From: an uncultured Croceitalea sp.
Lineage (GTDB): Bacteria; Bacteroidota; Bacteroidia; Flavobacteriales; Flavobacteriaceae
NCBI GenBank assembly: GCA_947494805.1
Contig: CANLWK010000001.1
Span: forward strand, 372,001-436,000
Length of the DNA stretch: 64,000 nt
Direction of reading: 5' to 3'
Part shown: in pieces, positions 9,172 to 19,013 of the stretch
Position numbering within the stretch: the first letter of the stretch is position 1
How the letters are laid out: the number at the start of each line of letters is the position of its first letter
Program-made: the position numbers and the translations under genes
Notes under the pieces: model-generated
What the model was told of the DNA's origin: nothing
Databases searched by the model: none
The model's input: the letters and a program-made list of their open reading frames with translations, nothing else

Positions 9172-9300
9172 TTGAGCATGAGAAATCTCTTTTTTGAGTC
9201 CTTACATTGTTTTAGATTTCTCAATCGGGTTGCATCCCCATTTCGAAATGACAGTTTCTGGTTATTTTCATTTCGAACGTATGTGAGAAATCTATTTTTC
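9172..9300. repeat. Compound REP-like intergenic element
   Basis: Between two convergent genes, TGAGAAATCT occurs at 9179-9188 and 9284-9293 and in inverted form (AGATTTCTCA) at 9214-9223. A perfect 12-bp palindrome CATTTCGAAATG lies at 9239-9250 and TCATTTCGAA recurs at 9268-9277. The mixture of direct and inverted short modules fits dispersed palindromic elements of flavobacterial intergenic regions. A short open frame across it (9172-9378) is an artefact. Confidence 0.55.
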
Positions 9301-9301
9301 C

Positions 9302-12300
9302 CTATCCAAGGGAAGGGGTCTCTTCTTTTTGCGGTGCCAAGGGCTCCAAAACCTGTAACACTTTCTCCACGGAAGTAATCTGGTCAAAGACCAATAACAA
9401 GCGCAAGCCGTTTCGTGTTTGTTTCTCTTTTAATTGGCATTGCTTTGAATGGCTTTGTACATATTGTAACACTTTGGTAAAAACTGCCGTTTGATAAAAT
9501 GGAGATTGCTGGTCGGCCAAAAAATACCCGATGAATTTATGCTTCTTTAAAATCACCTTTTCCAGCCCTATGCTATTGGCCAGCCACTTGATACGGACCG
9601 AATTGAATAAATCTACAGCTTGGGTGGGCAGTTCACCGAAACGGTCGACCAGCTGTTTTTCAAATTCCATTAATCCTTCTTCATCCTGTACTTGGTTGAG
9701 TTGGGTGTAGAGATTGAGTCGCTCTGTAATATTGTTGATATAGTCATCTGGAAAGAGCAGTTCAAAGTCCGTATCCAATTGTGTTTCTTTGACATAAACC
9801 TTGGGCTTGTCACCCTCTACTTCTTCGTACAGTTCTTTGAACTCATTTTCTTTGAGTTCTTCAATGGCCTCGGCCAAAATCTTTTGATAGGTTTCAAAAC
9901 CGATTTCATTAATGAATCCGCTTTGCTCACCACCTAACAAATCGCCCGCTCCACGTATTTCTAAATCTTTCATGGCGATATTGAATCCGCTTCCAAGTTC
10001 TGTGAATTGCTCCAAGGCTTCGATACGTTTTCGGGCATCAGGGGTCATGACTTCATAGGGCGGCGTAATAAAATAGCAGAATGCTTTTTTATTGCTGCGA
10101 CCCACGCGACCGCGCATTTGGTGCAAGTCGCTTAATCCAAAGTTATTGGCATTGTGAATAAAAATGGTATTGGCATTGGTCACATCCAATCCGCTTTCAA
10201 CGATGGTCGTAGATACCAGTACATCAAATTCGCCATTCATAAAAGAGAGCATTAATTGCTCCAGTTTTTTGCCTTCCATTTGCCCATGACCGATACCGAT
10301 TTTAGCATCGGGCACCAATCGCTGTATCATTCCTGCCACTTCTTTGATGTTTTCAATACGGTTGTGAATGAAAAATACCTGACCTCCACGTTGAATTTCA
10401 TAAGATACGGCGTCACGAATCACTTCTTCATTAAAACGAATTACGCGACTCTCAATCGGATAACGATTGGGTGGGGGTGTGGTAATGACCGAAAGGTCAC
10501 GGGCGGCCATCAAACTGAATTGCAGGGTTCTTGGTATGGGTGTTGCTGTTAAGGTCAGCACATCAACGTTCTCTTTGATAGATTTCAGTTTGTCCTTAAC
10601 GGCTACACCAAATTTTTGTTCCTCATCAACGATGAGTAATCCCAAATCTTTGAACTGAACGCTTTTGTTGACCAATTGGTGTGTGCCAATAATAATATCG
10701 ATTTTACCTTCGGCCAGTCGCTGGTGAATGTCTTTCTTTTCTTTTGTGGTACGAAAGCGGTTGAGATAATCGACCGTAACCGGCATTTCTTTTAAACGGT
10801 CTTTAAATGTTCTTGAATGTTGAAAAGCAAGAATTGTGGTAGGAACCAGAATGGCGACCTGCTTGCCATTATCTACCGCTTTGAAGGCCGCGCGAATGGC
10901 AACTTCAGTTTTGCCAAAGCCTACATCGCCACAGATAAGCCGATCCATAGGGCGTTCACTCTCCATATCTTTTTTGACATCTTGTGTCGATTTCTCTTGG
11001 TCGGGGGTGTCTTCGTATATGAAAGAGGCTTCTAACTCATGTTGTAAATAACTGTCAGGCGCATATTGAAACCCTTTTTCAAGGCGTCTTTTTGCATAGA
11101 CCTTGATGAGGTCAAAAGCAATTTTTTTGACTCGGCTTTTGGTCTTTTGCTTGAGTTTTTTCCAAGCGGCCGAACCTAGTTTGTATATTTTAGGGGGTGC
11201 CCCATCCTTACCATTGAATTTTGATATTTTGTGAAGTGAATGAATACTTACGTACAAAATGTCTCGCTCGCCGTACATCAGTTTAATGGCCTCTTGCTTT
11301 TTGCCTTCAACATCTATTTTTTGTAGCCCGCCGAACTTACCGATACCGTGGTCAATATGGGTGACGTAATCACCAATATCGAGCTTATTCAGCTCTTTCA
11401 AGGTAATGGCCTGTTTTTTGGCGTACCCATTTTTCAGCTGGAATTTATGGTAGCGCTCAAATATTTGGTGGTCAGTATAGCAGACCAATTTTAGATCATG
11501 GTCAATAAAACCCTGATAGAGCGGAAAGACAATGGTTTTATAATGAACCTCTTGGTCCACATCATCAAAAATGTCATGAAAGCGTTTGGCCTGTTGGTCA
11601 GTGGAACAGAAGATGTAATTGGTGAACCCTGATTCGTGATTTTCATTCAGGTTGTCAATGAGCAGATCAAACTTTTTATTGAATGCAGGCTGTGGTTTGG
11701 TGTTGAATTCTATAATATTTCCGTTTGATGTGACGTCTGCATTTGAACTACCCATCTCAACAAGGTCAAACCCTTGCAATTGTTCTTTGAATACATCAGA
11801 GGTTAGAAAGAGTTCCTCAGGTTTCGCATGTTTGATCTCTTCACTAAGCTTAGCGAAACTTTCTTCTGCTTTGGTGAAATTTGTATCTAAACGGTCATGG
11901 ACAAGTGCCAACTGTTTTGAAAAAATGACCGTCTTTGGTGAAATATATTTGAGAAAGCTTTCACGATTTTCTTGAATAAATTTGTTGGCCACATTGGGAA
12001 TAATGGTAATCTTTTTGACCTTCTCAGTAGATAGTTGCGTTTCTACATCAAAAGTTCTAATACTTTCGACCTCATCACCAAAAAATTCAATACGGTAAGG
12101 CTCATCGTTTGAAAAAGAATAGACATCAACGATACCTCCACGAACGGAAAACTCACCGGGCTCTGTTACAAAATCGACGCGTTTGAACTGATACTCAAAC
12201 AACACTTCATTTAAAAAATCGAGCGAAAGGGTGTCTTCTAGTTTAACCTTTAGAGTATTCTTATCCAGCTCTTTTCGGGTGACCACTTTTTCGAATAATG

Positions 12301-12700
12301 CGTCAGGATAGGTGACAATGACAGCAGGTTTTCTTCTAGAATTGATGCGGTTGAGTACTTCGGCCCTTAGCAGAACATTTGCATTGTCGGTTTCTTCAAT
12401 TTGATATGGGCGTCTATAACTTCCGGGATAAAAAAGCACATCGTTCTCACCAATCAACTGTTCAAGATCATTGAGGTAATAGGCTGCCTCTTCCTTATCA
12501 TTGAGCAAGACCAAAAAAGGTGCTTCGCTCGATTCGAATGCTGTTGCAATGGCAAAAGAGAGTGCTGAACCGGTAAGGCCTTGAAGACTGACATGAATTT
12601 TGGCCGAGGTCGAAGAATCTGTTTCGTAGGCAATAGTATCCCGCAGTTTCCGTAGTTTCGGAGACTGTTCAAAAACGGATAGAACGGACGATTTGATCAA
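9302..12700 (-). CDS. mfd: Transcription-repair coupling factor Mfd
   Basis: A 1132-residue SF2 translocase that removes stalled RNA polymerase and recruits UvrA. Domains in order: UvrB-like N-terminal region (about 1-400), RNA polymerase interacting domain with DIGDYVTHIDHGIGKFGG (about 445-520), helicase lobes with Walker A CGDVGFGKTE and Walker B VDEEQ, and the C-terminal TRCF domain (last ~150 residues). The protein appears full length. No ATG is available near the N-terminus, and translation most likely begins at the TTG at 12700. It stands upstream of the DNA repair cassette on the same strand but 115 bp away from it and later in orientation, so a shared operon with pdeM would run pdeM to mfd. 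Confidence 0.95.
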   Translation of the reverse strand: MIKSSVLSVFEQSPKLRKLRDTIAYETDSSTSAKIHVSLQGLTGSALSFAIATAFESSEAPFLVLLNDKEEAAYYLNDLEQLIGENDVLFYPGSYRRPYQIEETDNANVLLRAEVLNRINSRRKPAVIVTYPDALFEKVVTRKELDKNTLKVKLEDTLSLDFLNEVLFEYQFKRVDFVTEPGEFSVRGGIVDVYSFSNDEPYRIEFFGDEVESIRTFDVETQLSTEKVKKITIIPNVANKFIQENRESFLKYISPKTVIFSKQLALVHDRLDTNFTKAEESFAKLSEEIKHAKPEELFLTSDVFKEQLQGFDLVEMGSSNADVTSNGNIIEFNTKPQPAFNKKFDLLIDNLNENHESGFTNYIFCSTDQQAKRFHDIFDDVDQEVHYKTIVFPLYQGFIDHDLKLVCYTDHQIFERYHKFQLKNGYAKKQAITLKELNKLDIGDYVTHIDHGIGKFGGLQKIDVEGKKQEAIKLMYGERDILYVSIHSLHKISKFNGKDGAPPKIYKLGSAAWKKLKQKTKSRVKKIAFDLIKVYAKRRLEKGFQYAPDSYLQHELEASFIYEDTPDQEKSTQDVKKDMESERPMDRLICGDVGFGKTEVAIRAAFKAVDNGKQVAILVPTTILAFQHSRTFKDRLKEMPVTVDYLNRFRTTKEKKDIHQRLAEGKIDIIIGTHQLVNKSVQFKDLGLLIVDEEQKFGVAVKDKLKSIKENVDVLTLTATPIPRTLQFSLMAARDLSVITTPPPNRYPIESRVIRFNEEVIRDAVSYEIQRGGQVFFIHNRIENIKEVAGMIQRLVPDAKIGIGHGQMEGKKLEQLMLSFMNGEFDVLVSTTIVESGLDVTNANTIFIHNANNFGLSDLHQMRGRVGRSNKKAFCYFITPPYEVMTPDARKRIEALEQFTELGSGFNIAMKDLEIRGAGDLLGGEQSGFINEIGFETYQKILAEAIEELKENEFKELYEEVEGDKPKVYVKETQLDTDFELLFPDDYINNITERLNLYTQLNQVQDEEGLMEFEKQLVDRFGELPTQAVDLFNSVRIKWLANSIGLEKVILKKHKFIGYFLADQQSPFYQTAVFTKVLQYVQSHSKQCQLKEKQTRNGLRLLLVFDQITSVEKVLQVLEPLAPQKEETPSLG

Positions 12701-12716
12701 TCCAACAAATTTTTGG

Positions 12717-12724
12717 CAAATATA
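12717..12724 (-). promoter_or_regulatory. Candidate -7 box for mfd
   Basis: Read on the minus strand, TATATTTG matches TAnnTTTG exactly. It lies about 17 nt before the TTG start codon of mfd, which implies a leader of about ten nucleotides. No clear -33 TTTG was found at 19-21 bp, so the call is tentative. Confidence 0.4.
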
Positions 12725-12815
12725 AAATGAATTATCCCCTCATCCTAGCCTTCTTACGTAGAGAAGAAAGGTGATTTGCTTCTTCTTCGTCAAGAGGTTT
12801 TTTACAACTGGGTTC

Positions 12816-13448
12816 TCAAACACTGATCACCTCATTTTCCACAATTACAAAAACCTCATCTTCTTTAGTGGGCTCTAAAACATGGGTGCCCGTAAATTCG
12901 CCAAAGGCAGGTAAAACGAGTTGGTCGGCTTTTTTGAAAAAACAGGGCAGTTTTAGACGTTGGCGACCAAAGCCCTGTAATCGAACCGCCGGATGTATAT
13001 GTCCGCAAAAATTGAAGTAATCTTCGTGTACTGTTGGGTGATGGGTCAAAAGAAAACCGTCAAGTTTCCATTCTTGAAATATTTTGATGTGCAGTTGCTC
13101 AAATTTTTCAGGGGCTATGATATCATGGTTGCCTGCAACCAGAATAAGCTCAGCAGGTGTTTTAGCTACCCAATTTTCAAAGAGCTGCCATTCTTTGTTA
13201 AGTGAAGAATGGAAAAGGTCTCCTAAAAAACATACTTGAAAAGGTTGAAAAAAACTAACGACCTCGTCAAGCAACATAAAGTTTTTATGAATGGCTTTTT
13301 GAGGAACGGCGGCGCCAAATTTTCGAAAATGACCTACTTTGCCCAAATGTACATCACTAATTAAAAGCATCGATTTTTCAACCCAAAAAACACCCCCTGT
13401 AGGGTGTAGTCTGAATTCTTGATTTTGAATTTTGATGGACGGTGTCAT
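12816..13448 (-). CDS. pdeM: Ligase-associated metallophosphoesterase (MPE/PdeM)
   Basis: A 210-residue calcineurin-type phosphoesterase. The binuclear metal motifs are all present: DVHLGK (about 32-37), GDLFHS, GNHD, HHP and GHIHP. The family, described with the bacterial Lhr-helicase/ligase cluster, is a manganese-dependent DNA endonuclease. Together with the three genes at 13639-18817 this completes the known four-gene ligase-associated set. A 190-bp gap with a strong inverted repeat separates it from the helicase gene, so it may be expressed separately or attenuated. The start ATG at 13448 is clear. Confidence 0.88.
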   Translation of the reverse strand: MTPSIKIQNQEFRLHPTGGVFWVEKSMLLISDVHLGKVGHFRKFGAAVPQKAIHKNFMLLDEVVSFFQPFQVCFLGDLFHSSLNKEWQLFENWVAKTPAELILVAGNHDIIAPEKFEQLHIKIFQEWKLDGFLLTHHPTVHEDYFNFCGHIHPAVRLQGFGRQRLKLPCFFKKADQLVLPAFGEFTGTHVLEPTKEDEVFVIVENEVISV

Positions 13449-13471
13449 GCTTTATAAGCCGCAATTCAATT

Positions 13472-13528
13472 AAAATTGTATCGAGAACGGTTGAACACAT
13501 CAATATGATCATTCTCGATACAAATTTT
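13472..13528. repeat. Inverted repeat in the helicase-pdeM gap
   Basis: TTGTATCGAGAA (13476-13487) and TTCTCGATACAA (13512-13523) are perfect 12-bp inverted repeats around a 24-nt loop, flanked by AAAA and ATTTT that extend the stem with one bulge. On the minus strand this lies 24 bp before the pdeM start. No T run follows directly, so it may be a REP-like element or an mRNA structure and not a simple terminator. Confidence 0.55.
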
Positions 13529-13638
13529 ACTCATTTCAATTATAAAATTTACTCGAATTGATAGAATTTTCATGAATTCACAACGCTTTTGTTGTTTACT
13601 TCCAATACTTCTCTTCTGTTTAAAAGGGAACGGTGGCC

Positions 13639-16101
13639 TCATTTCATTAAAATCTTGGTCATTCGTTTGATACGGTCGGCCAATTTCTCATTCGATAATT
13701 TTTCACGTAATCGGTCTGTGATCAATGGAAAAGAAAATGGTGTAGGATTCTTACACTGCTTCCAAACAATTTCTTGATCGGCGATGCGTTCCAAAGCCAA
13801 CCGCAATCGTCCTTCTTCCAATTGATGTTCAGAGGTTTCGGTAAAGGCTTGTTGAAACAACAAGTTGTCAGGTTCAAAATCCTTAAAAACATCGAACAAG
13901 AGTTGTGAACTACTTTGTAGGTGTTTCATTTTGATTCCCTTATCGGGGTATCCTGTGAAGACCATTCCGCTAATGACCGCGATATCACGAAACTTGCGTC
14001 GTGCCATTTCATTGCTGTTCAGGCTCTTTTGAAGGTCAGACAGCATATACTCGGTTGTAAAGAGGTCGTTGTCCAAAACCTCTTGAATATTTATTGGTTT
14101 ATCTGAAAGCATTTCAAAACCGTAGTCATTGAAAGCCAACGAACAGGTCATCGGTGTCAGCAAACTGATACGGTACGATAGTAAACTACTCATGGCCTCA
14201 TGTACCCCACGACCTTCAAAAGGGTAGAAGATATGGTGATAACCATCACGGGTTTTAAAGGTTTCGATCAAAAACTCATCAGGTTTGGGAACAATGCTCT
14301 CTTCACGCTGTTTCGTGAACATGGGCAGTAAAGATTTGATTTCTTTGGACTGTTTTTTTGTTTCAAGTTCAGCCGTGTATAATTCTTGACGAAGTAATTC
14401 TGACATCTGGGCAGAAAAGCTAAGTCGCCCACCCATCCAACTAGGTACTTTATTGGTCCGTTTGGTCGAGTTGCGAACATGGGCCTGCATGCCTTTGATA
14501 CGTATAAATTCCAAATTTCGCCCGGCAAAAGTGAAGACATCGCCGGGAGTCAATTTTGAAATGAAATACTCTTCTATAGACCCTATGTATCCCCCTTTTT
14601 GGTAACGAACCGCGATGGATGCGTCACCGACAATAGTGCCAATTTGAAAACGGTGCCGCATGGCAATACCACGATTGTTGACCTTGAACTTTCCATCAGC
14701 TTCCACTTCGACCTTTTGGTACTCGTCATAAGTCTTTAAGCTCTGGCTGCCCATGACCAAAAAGTTGAGCAACCATTGCCACTCATCTTCTGATAGGGCC
14801 TGATAACAAAATGTCTGTTTGATTTCAGGGTAGATTTCTTTGGGGTAAAATCCATCAGATACGGCCAATGTCGTAAGATATTGCAACAATACATCATAAC
14901 TGTTCAGATACGGCAACCGGTCTTCAACAGCTTCTGTTTTAACAGCCTTTTGCATTGCTGAGGCTTCAATAAGTTCCATGGCATGTGTTGGTAGAAAGTG
15001 AATGATACTTTCTTTGCCGGGTTGATGCCCACTGCGGCCTGCACGTTGTAGAAAACGGGCCACACCTTTTGGCCCACCGATTTGTACTACGGTTTCCACC
15101 GGAGCAAAATCTACCCCTAAATCAAGACTTGAAGTGCAGACCACTGCTTTGAGGCTTTCGTTACGAATGGCCTGTTCTACCCAAAGACGGGTCTCTTTAT
15201 TGACACTACCATGGTGCATGGCCATTTCACCAGCATACTCAGGATGCTTTTCCAAAATTTTTTGAAACCAAATTTCACATTGACTGCGTGTATTGGTAAA
15301 TAAGAGGGTGGTTTTACTGTTGTTTATAATGGGAACCACTTCTTCAAGAAGGTGCAAACCTAAATGTCCACGCCACGGAAAAGTTTCCATCTTTTTTGGA
15401 ATGATACTTTTGACCGAAATTTTTTTGTTGAGTTTTGCCTTAACGAGTACCGAATTTTCTAGGGTTTCAGAAGACGGTCCCAACAATACCTCTCTACCTT
15501 GTTCTAAATTGCCAATGGTTGCTGAAATACCCCAAATACGTAAATCGGAGCAAATACTTTTTAATCGGGACAGGCCCAACTCCATCTGGACGCCGCGTTT
15601 GGTACCTAAGAGTTCATGCCATTCATCGACCACGATGGCCGAACAATCTTTGAAGACCTTCTCATACCCTTTTGAAGATAATAGCAATTGTAAGCTTTCA
15701 GGAGTAGTGATCAAAAGGTCTGGCATTGCCGTTTTCTGTCGTGACCGCTCTTTGGTAGAGGTGTCACCAGTTCTAATACCAACGGTCATTTGGGTGTTCA
15801 GATCTTGGGTGATACGTTCGGCAGACTGTTTGATTTCTTGGGATAATGCACGCAGCGGAGTAATCCAAATAGCTTTCAACCCTTTTTTATGTTTAGTTTG
15901 ATAGTCAGGATTTTGTTTGATGTAATTGAGCACAATAGGAAACCATAGTGCGTAGGTTTTACCACTTCCCGTGGGTGCATTCAGCAGTCCATGCTTGCCC
16001 TGCAAGAAAGCCGTCCATGTTTGCTTTTGAAAGGCAAAAGGTTTCCAGTCTTGCTGCTTGAACCAGTTTTCTGCTATGTTGAAAAGCTGTTGTCGGGTCA
16101 T
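13639..16101 (-). CDS. Ligase-associated DEXH-box helicase (Lhr-Core type)
   Basis: An 820-residue SF2 helicase of the bacterial Lhr-Core group. Motifs seen: Walker A APTGSGKT (about 42-49), VVDEWHEL as the DExH box, SATIGN (motif III), TSSLDLGVDFAPV and QRAGRSGHQPG (motif VI). The remaining ~400 residues fit the winged-helix and Lhr-specific C-terminal domains. The ATG at 16101 starts two nucleotides after the ligase stop; a GTG at 16107 that overlaps this stop (GTGA) is the alternative. Both arrangements imply translational coupling to the ligase. It probably works as a 3'-5' translocase during repair. Confidence 0.93.
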   Translation of the reverse strand: MTRQQLFNIAENWFKQQDWKPFAFQKQTWTAFLQGKHGLLNAPTGSGKTYALWFPIVLNYIKQNPDYQTKHKKGLKAIWITPLRALSQEIKQSAERITQDLNTQMTVGIRTGDTSTKERSRQKTAMPDLLITTPESLQLLLSSKGYEKVFKDCSAIVVDEWHELLGTKRGVQMELGLSRLKSICSDLRIWGISATIGNLEQGREVLLGPSSETLENSVLVKAKLNKKISVKSIIPKKMETFPWRGHLGLHLLEEVVPIINNSKTTLLFTNTRSQCEIWFQKILEKHPEYAGEMAMHHGSVNKETRLWVEQAIRNESLKAVVCTSSLDLGVDFAPVETVVQIGGPKGVARFLQRAGRSGHQPGKESIIHFLPTHAMELIEASAMQKAVKTEAVEDRLPYLNSYDVLLQYLTTLAVSDGFYPKEIYPEIKQTFCYQALSEDEWQWLLNFLVMGSQSLKTYDEYQKVEVEADGKFKVNNRGIAMRHRFQIGTIVGDASIAVRYQKGGYIGSIEEYFISKLTPGDVFTFAGRNLEFIRIKGMQAHVRNSTKRTNKVPSWMGGRLSFSAQMSELLRQELYTAELETKKQSKEIKSLLPMFTKQREESIVPKPDEFLIETFKTRDGYHHIFYPFEGRGVHEAMSSLLSYRISLLTPMTCSLAFNDYGFEMLSDKPINIQEVLDNDLFTTEYMLSDLQKSLNSNEMARRKFRDIAVISGMVFTGYPDKGIKMKHLQSSSQLLFDVFKDFEPDNLLFQQAFTETSEHQLEEGRLRLALERIADQEIVWKQCKNPTPFSFPLITDRLREKLSNEKLADRIKRMTKILMK

Positions 16102-16103
16102 GG

Positions 16104-17759
16104 TCACTTCTCTAGCTCTTTTTCTGATTTGTTTGTGTTGGCTCCGCTCGGAATTCGGGATTTAATATCTTCTAACGAATTGGCGTCTTCAATTTTTTTG
16201 TCCTTACGCCATCGTAAAATACGGGGAAAACGGGTTGCCACTCCGCTTTTATGACGTTTTGAATAGGCAATGCCCTCAAAAGCAATTTCAAAAACGTGAT
16301 AAGGGGTTACGCTGCGCACTGGTCCAAACCGTTCTAAAGTATTTTTTTTGATCCAAGTATCAACTTCTCTAAATTCTTTATCGGTCAACCCAGAGTAGGC
16401 TTTGGCAAAAGTGACCAGTTCTTTTTGTCCGTCTTCATTTTCCTGCCAAAGGGCGAAGGTATAGTCGGTAAACAGATTGCTACGCCTTCCGTGACCCCTC
16501 ATGGCATAGGTCAATACGGCATCAATGGTTAAGGGATCCACTTTCCATTTCCACCAATCCCCCTTTTTACGGCCCACTTGGTAACTCGAGTCATTGCGTT
16601 TGAGCATCAGGCCTTCACTGCGCATCTCACGTGCTCGCTGGCGTTCTTTGGCAACAGCATTCCAATCATTGAAACCCATCCGTTCAGAGAGTAGTAGCGG
16701 TAGTCCGTCGAATGTGGTCATAGTAATTTGGTCGGCATATAATTTCTCAAGAATTTGTCTGCGTTCCACAAAAGGTTTTGTTCTGATGTCTTTGCCCTGC
16801 CATTCCAATAGGTCATAAGCTTTAAGCACCACAGGGGTCTTTTGAAGTAGGTTTTTTGATACGCTCTTTCGGCCGATACGGGTCTGTAGGTCATTGAAGG
16901 TTCCAATTTCACCATTAGGATAGGGTAGCAGTTCTCCGTCAAGTACGGTGCCATTGGGTATCGCGCCAATAAACTTTTGAAATTCAGGATATTTGTCAGT
17001 GACCAATTCTTCACCACGACTCCAGACAAATAGCTCGCCATTTCTGATGATGACCTGGCACCGAATACCATCCCATTTATGTTCAACAGACCAATCATTG
17101 ACGTTACCTAAGTTGCGCACTCCATCTTCAACGGCATAGGCCAAATAAAACGGATAGGGTTTGGACAAATAGTCCTTTTCATTTTCTTCGAGAATCAAAT
17201 TTTGAAATGAAATGGTACTTGGGTTCCAATTGCCCATTAATTTATAGGCCAGCACATCCTCATCAATTTCAGTTGCTTTGGCCAAAGCACGTGTCATCAG
17301 TTTTTGGCTTACCCCAATTCTAAACCCACCGGTTATCAGTTTGGTAAATACAAACCGTTCGTAGTAATTCAATTGTCGCCAATTGTCAAAGAGGTAAGCC
17401 TTCTTTACCTCTTCTGTCTTTGGTTTTAGCGCTATCATCTCTTCCAAAAAGTCGGTCAGGCTTTTGTTGGTGGATTTTTCACCGGCAGGAATCACCAAAG
17501 CAATGGTTTCGGCAAGATCACCTACAATGTGGTAACTTTCTTCAAACAACCATAAGGGTATATTTGAAAGTTCTGCCGCCCATGTGCGAAGCAAAGTAGT
17601 GTTCACTGGGCGAGGGGGCCGGCGATGGGACAAAATGGCGATGGTCCAAACTTTGTCTTTGTCCGAAGCCTTTAAAAAATAATCGGCCAGAGCCCTAACC
17701 TTAAGGTTGGTCTTGTTGGTGCTGTCAAGGATTTTGATGAGATTGGCAAAGTCTTTCAT
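16104..17759 (-). CDS. ATP-dependent DNA ligase of the ligase-associated repair cluster
   Basis: A 551-residue ATP-dependent ligase. The active-site lysine motif reads EHKWDGIR (KxDG, about residue 230), followed by WSRGEELVTDKYPE, VLDGELL (motif III) and KRNDSSYQVGRKKGDWWKWK (motifs IV-V). The N-terminal ~200 residues form the DNA-binding domain found in this long subgroup. It overlaps the exonuclease stop codon by 4 nt and precedes the helicase directly, giving an exonuclease-ligase-helicase operon on the minus strand. NAD-dependent LigA remains the expected replicative ligase elsewhere in the genome. Confidence 0.94.
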   Translation of the reverse strand: MKDFANLIKILDSTNKTNLKVRALADYFLKASDKDKVWTIAILSHRRPPRPVNTTLLRTWAAELSNIPLWLFEESYHIVGDLAETIALVIPAGEKSTNKSLTDFLEEMIALKPKTEEVKKAYLFDNWRQLNYYERFVFTKLITGGFRIGVSQKLMTRALAKATEIDEDVLAYKLMGNWNPSTISFQNLILEENEKDYLSKPYPFYLAYAVEDGVRNLGNVNDWSVEHKWDGIRCQVIIRNGELFVWSRGEELVTDKYPEFQKFIGAIPNGTVLDGELLPYPNGEIGTFNDLQTRIGRKSVSKNLLQKTPVVLKAYDLLEWQGKDIRTKPFVERRQILEKLYADQITMTTFDGLPLLLSERMGFNDWNAVAKERQRAREMRSEGLMLKRNDSSYQVGRKKGDWWKWKVDPLTIDAVLTYAMRGHGRRSNLFTDYTFALWQENEDGQKELVTFAKAYSGLTDKEFREVDTWIKKNTLERFGPVRSVTPYHVFEIAFEGIAYSKRHKSGVATRFPRILRWRKDKKIEDANSLEDIKSRIPSGANTNKSEKELEK

Positions 17760-18817
17760 CTTTTTACCTTCTGTTTTTCTCCCTTTGCGTTCGGGTGATT
17801 TGATTCATTCTCTTTAGCTGAATTGATCTCTGCCGGTTCCCCTTCGTACTGCGTTTCTTCGGTTCGTGCATCATAACCTAACTCTCGTAGGTATTTTGAG
17901 AATATTTCGGTATAGCCGTGGGTACATATGATTTTTTCCGCGCCAGTTTCCTTGATGGCCTTGAGCAGTCCTGGCCAGTCACAATGGTCACTTAACACAA
18001 AACCTTTGTCGATGGCGCGCCGCCTTCTTGCTCCTCTAAAAGCCATCCAGCCACTTGCGGATGCGGTTACAAAAGGAACCATTTTACGGATCCAGCTGCT
18101 ACCATGGGCAGAAGGTGGGGCAATGACGATATTGCCCTTAATAGCTTCTTTTTTTGTGTCTCGTGTAATCAATTCCGTTTTCGGAAAGTCAACCAAAGGG
18201 CGTAACACTGCGGTCATGTTTTCAACGGCGCCGTGGGTAAAGATCTTTCCAATACTTGGGTCTAAGTGTTTAAGTAGTCGTTGTGCTTTGCCCAAGGAGT
18301 AACCAAACAATATAGAAGTCTTTCCCTCGGCTTTATTTTGTGCCCACCAGTTGTTGATGTCGGCCATGACGTCTTGTTGGGGAGTCCATAGGAAAGTAGG
18401 TAGGCCAAAGGTGCATTCTGTTATGAACGTATGGCATTCGATACTTTCATAGGGCGTGGCTACCCCATCATCTTCTAATTTGTAGTCACCTGTAAACACC
18501 CAAACTTCACCTTTATGCTCCACACGAATTTGAGAAGAACCGATGATATGACCGGCCGGATGTAGGCTAAACTTTACTCCATTTACGATAAAGGTTTCAC
18601 CCCATTGCTTGCCTGAAATGGTAACGTCGCCTAAGCGATGTTTAACGATGGGCAAGTTGCGATGGTGGGTAATGTACTTTTTATGCCCCCAGCGGCTATG
18701 GTCTGCATGGCCATGCGAAATGACGGCATTGTCTACAGGTCTCCAAGGGTCAAGATAGACATTGGCCGGGGCGCAATAAATGCCGCGATCGGTAAATTGT
18801 AGCAAAGGTGTTTTCAT
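17756..18817 (-). CDS. Ligase-associated DNA exonuclease (metallo-beta-lactamase fold)
   Basis: A 353-residue MBL-fold nuclease similar to SNM1/Pso2-type enzymes. The metal site reads SHGHADHSRWG (HxHxDH, about residues 34-40), followed by HPAGHIIGSSQ and TGDYKLE, and a late SDHCDWPG and CTHGY. It is the first gene of the exonuclease-ligase-helicase operon; its last codons overlap the ligase start (ATGA). The C-terminus beyond about residue 325 is charged and low complexity. Family members resect 5' DNA ends. The start at 18817 is supported by the motif distance to the N-terminus. Confidence 0.93.
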   Translation of the reverse strand: MKTPLLQFTDRGIYCAPANVYLDPWRPVDNAVISHGHADHSRWGHKKYITHHRNLPIVKHRLGDVTISGKQWGETFIVNGVKFSLHPAGHIIGSSQIRVEHKGEVWVFTGDYKLEDDGVATPYESIECHTFITECTFGLPTFLWTPQQDVMADINNWWAQNKAEGKTSILFGYSLGKAQRLLKHLDPSIGKIFTHGAVENMTAVLRPLVDFPKTELITRDTKKEAIKGNIVIAPPSAHGSSWIRKMVPFVTASASGWMAFRGARRRRAIDKGFVLSDHCDWPGLLKAIKETGAEKIICTHGYTEIFSKYLRELGYDARTEETQYEGEPAEINSAKENESNHPNAKGEKQKVKR

Positions 18818-19013
18818 AGCGTTGTGAATTTACAAAATATTGAATGTAAAGGTATTTGGTATTCGCTGCCCATGCATAAAACCAATTGGTAATTGCAGAA
18901 TAAAAATACCTGGTGGGGTATCGTACAGAAAGCCCCAATTCACTAACTGGTGGACAGGGGGCTAAAAGAAACAAGAATGCCTCGTAAGAATGCTAAAATA
19001 ATTGCAACGGGCA

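Noticed and set aside
9172-9378. Plus-strand open frame of 68 codons
   Set aside because: It runs through the repeat element and into the mfd gene on the other strand; composition is not protein-like.
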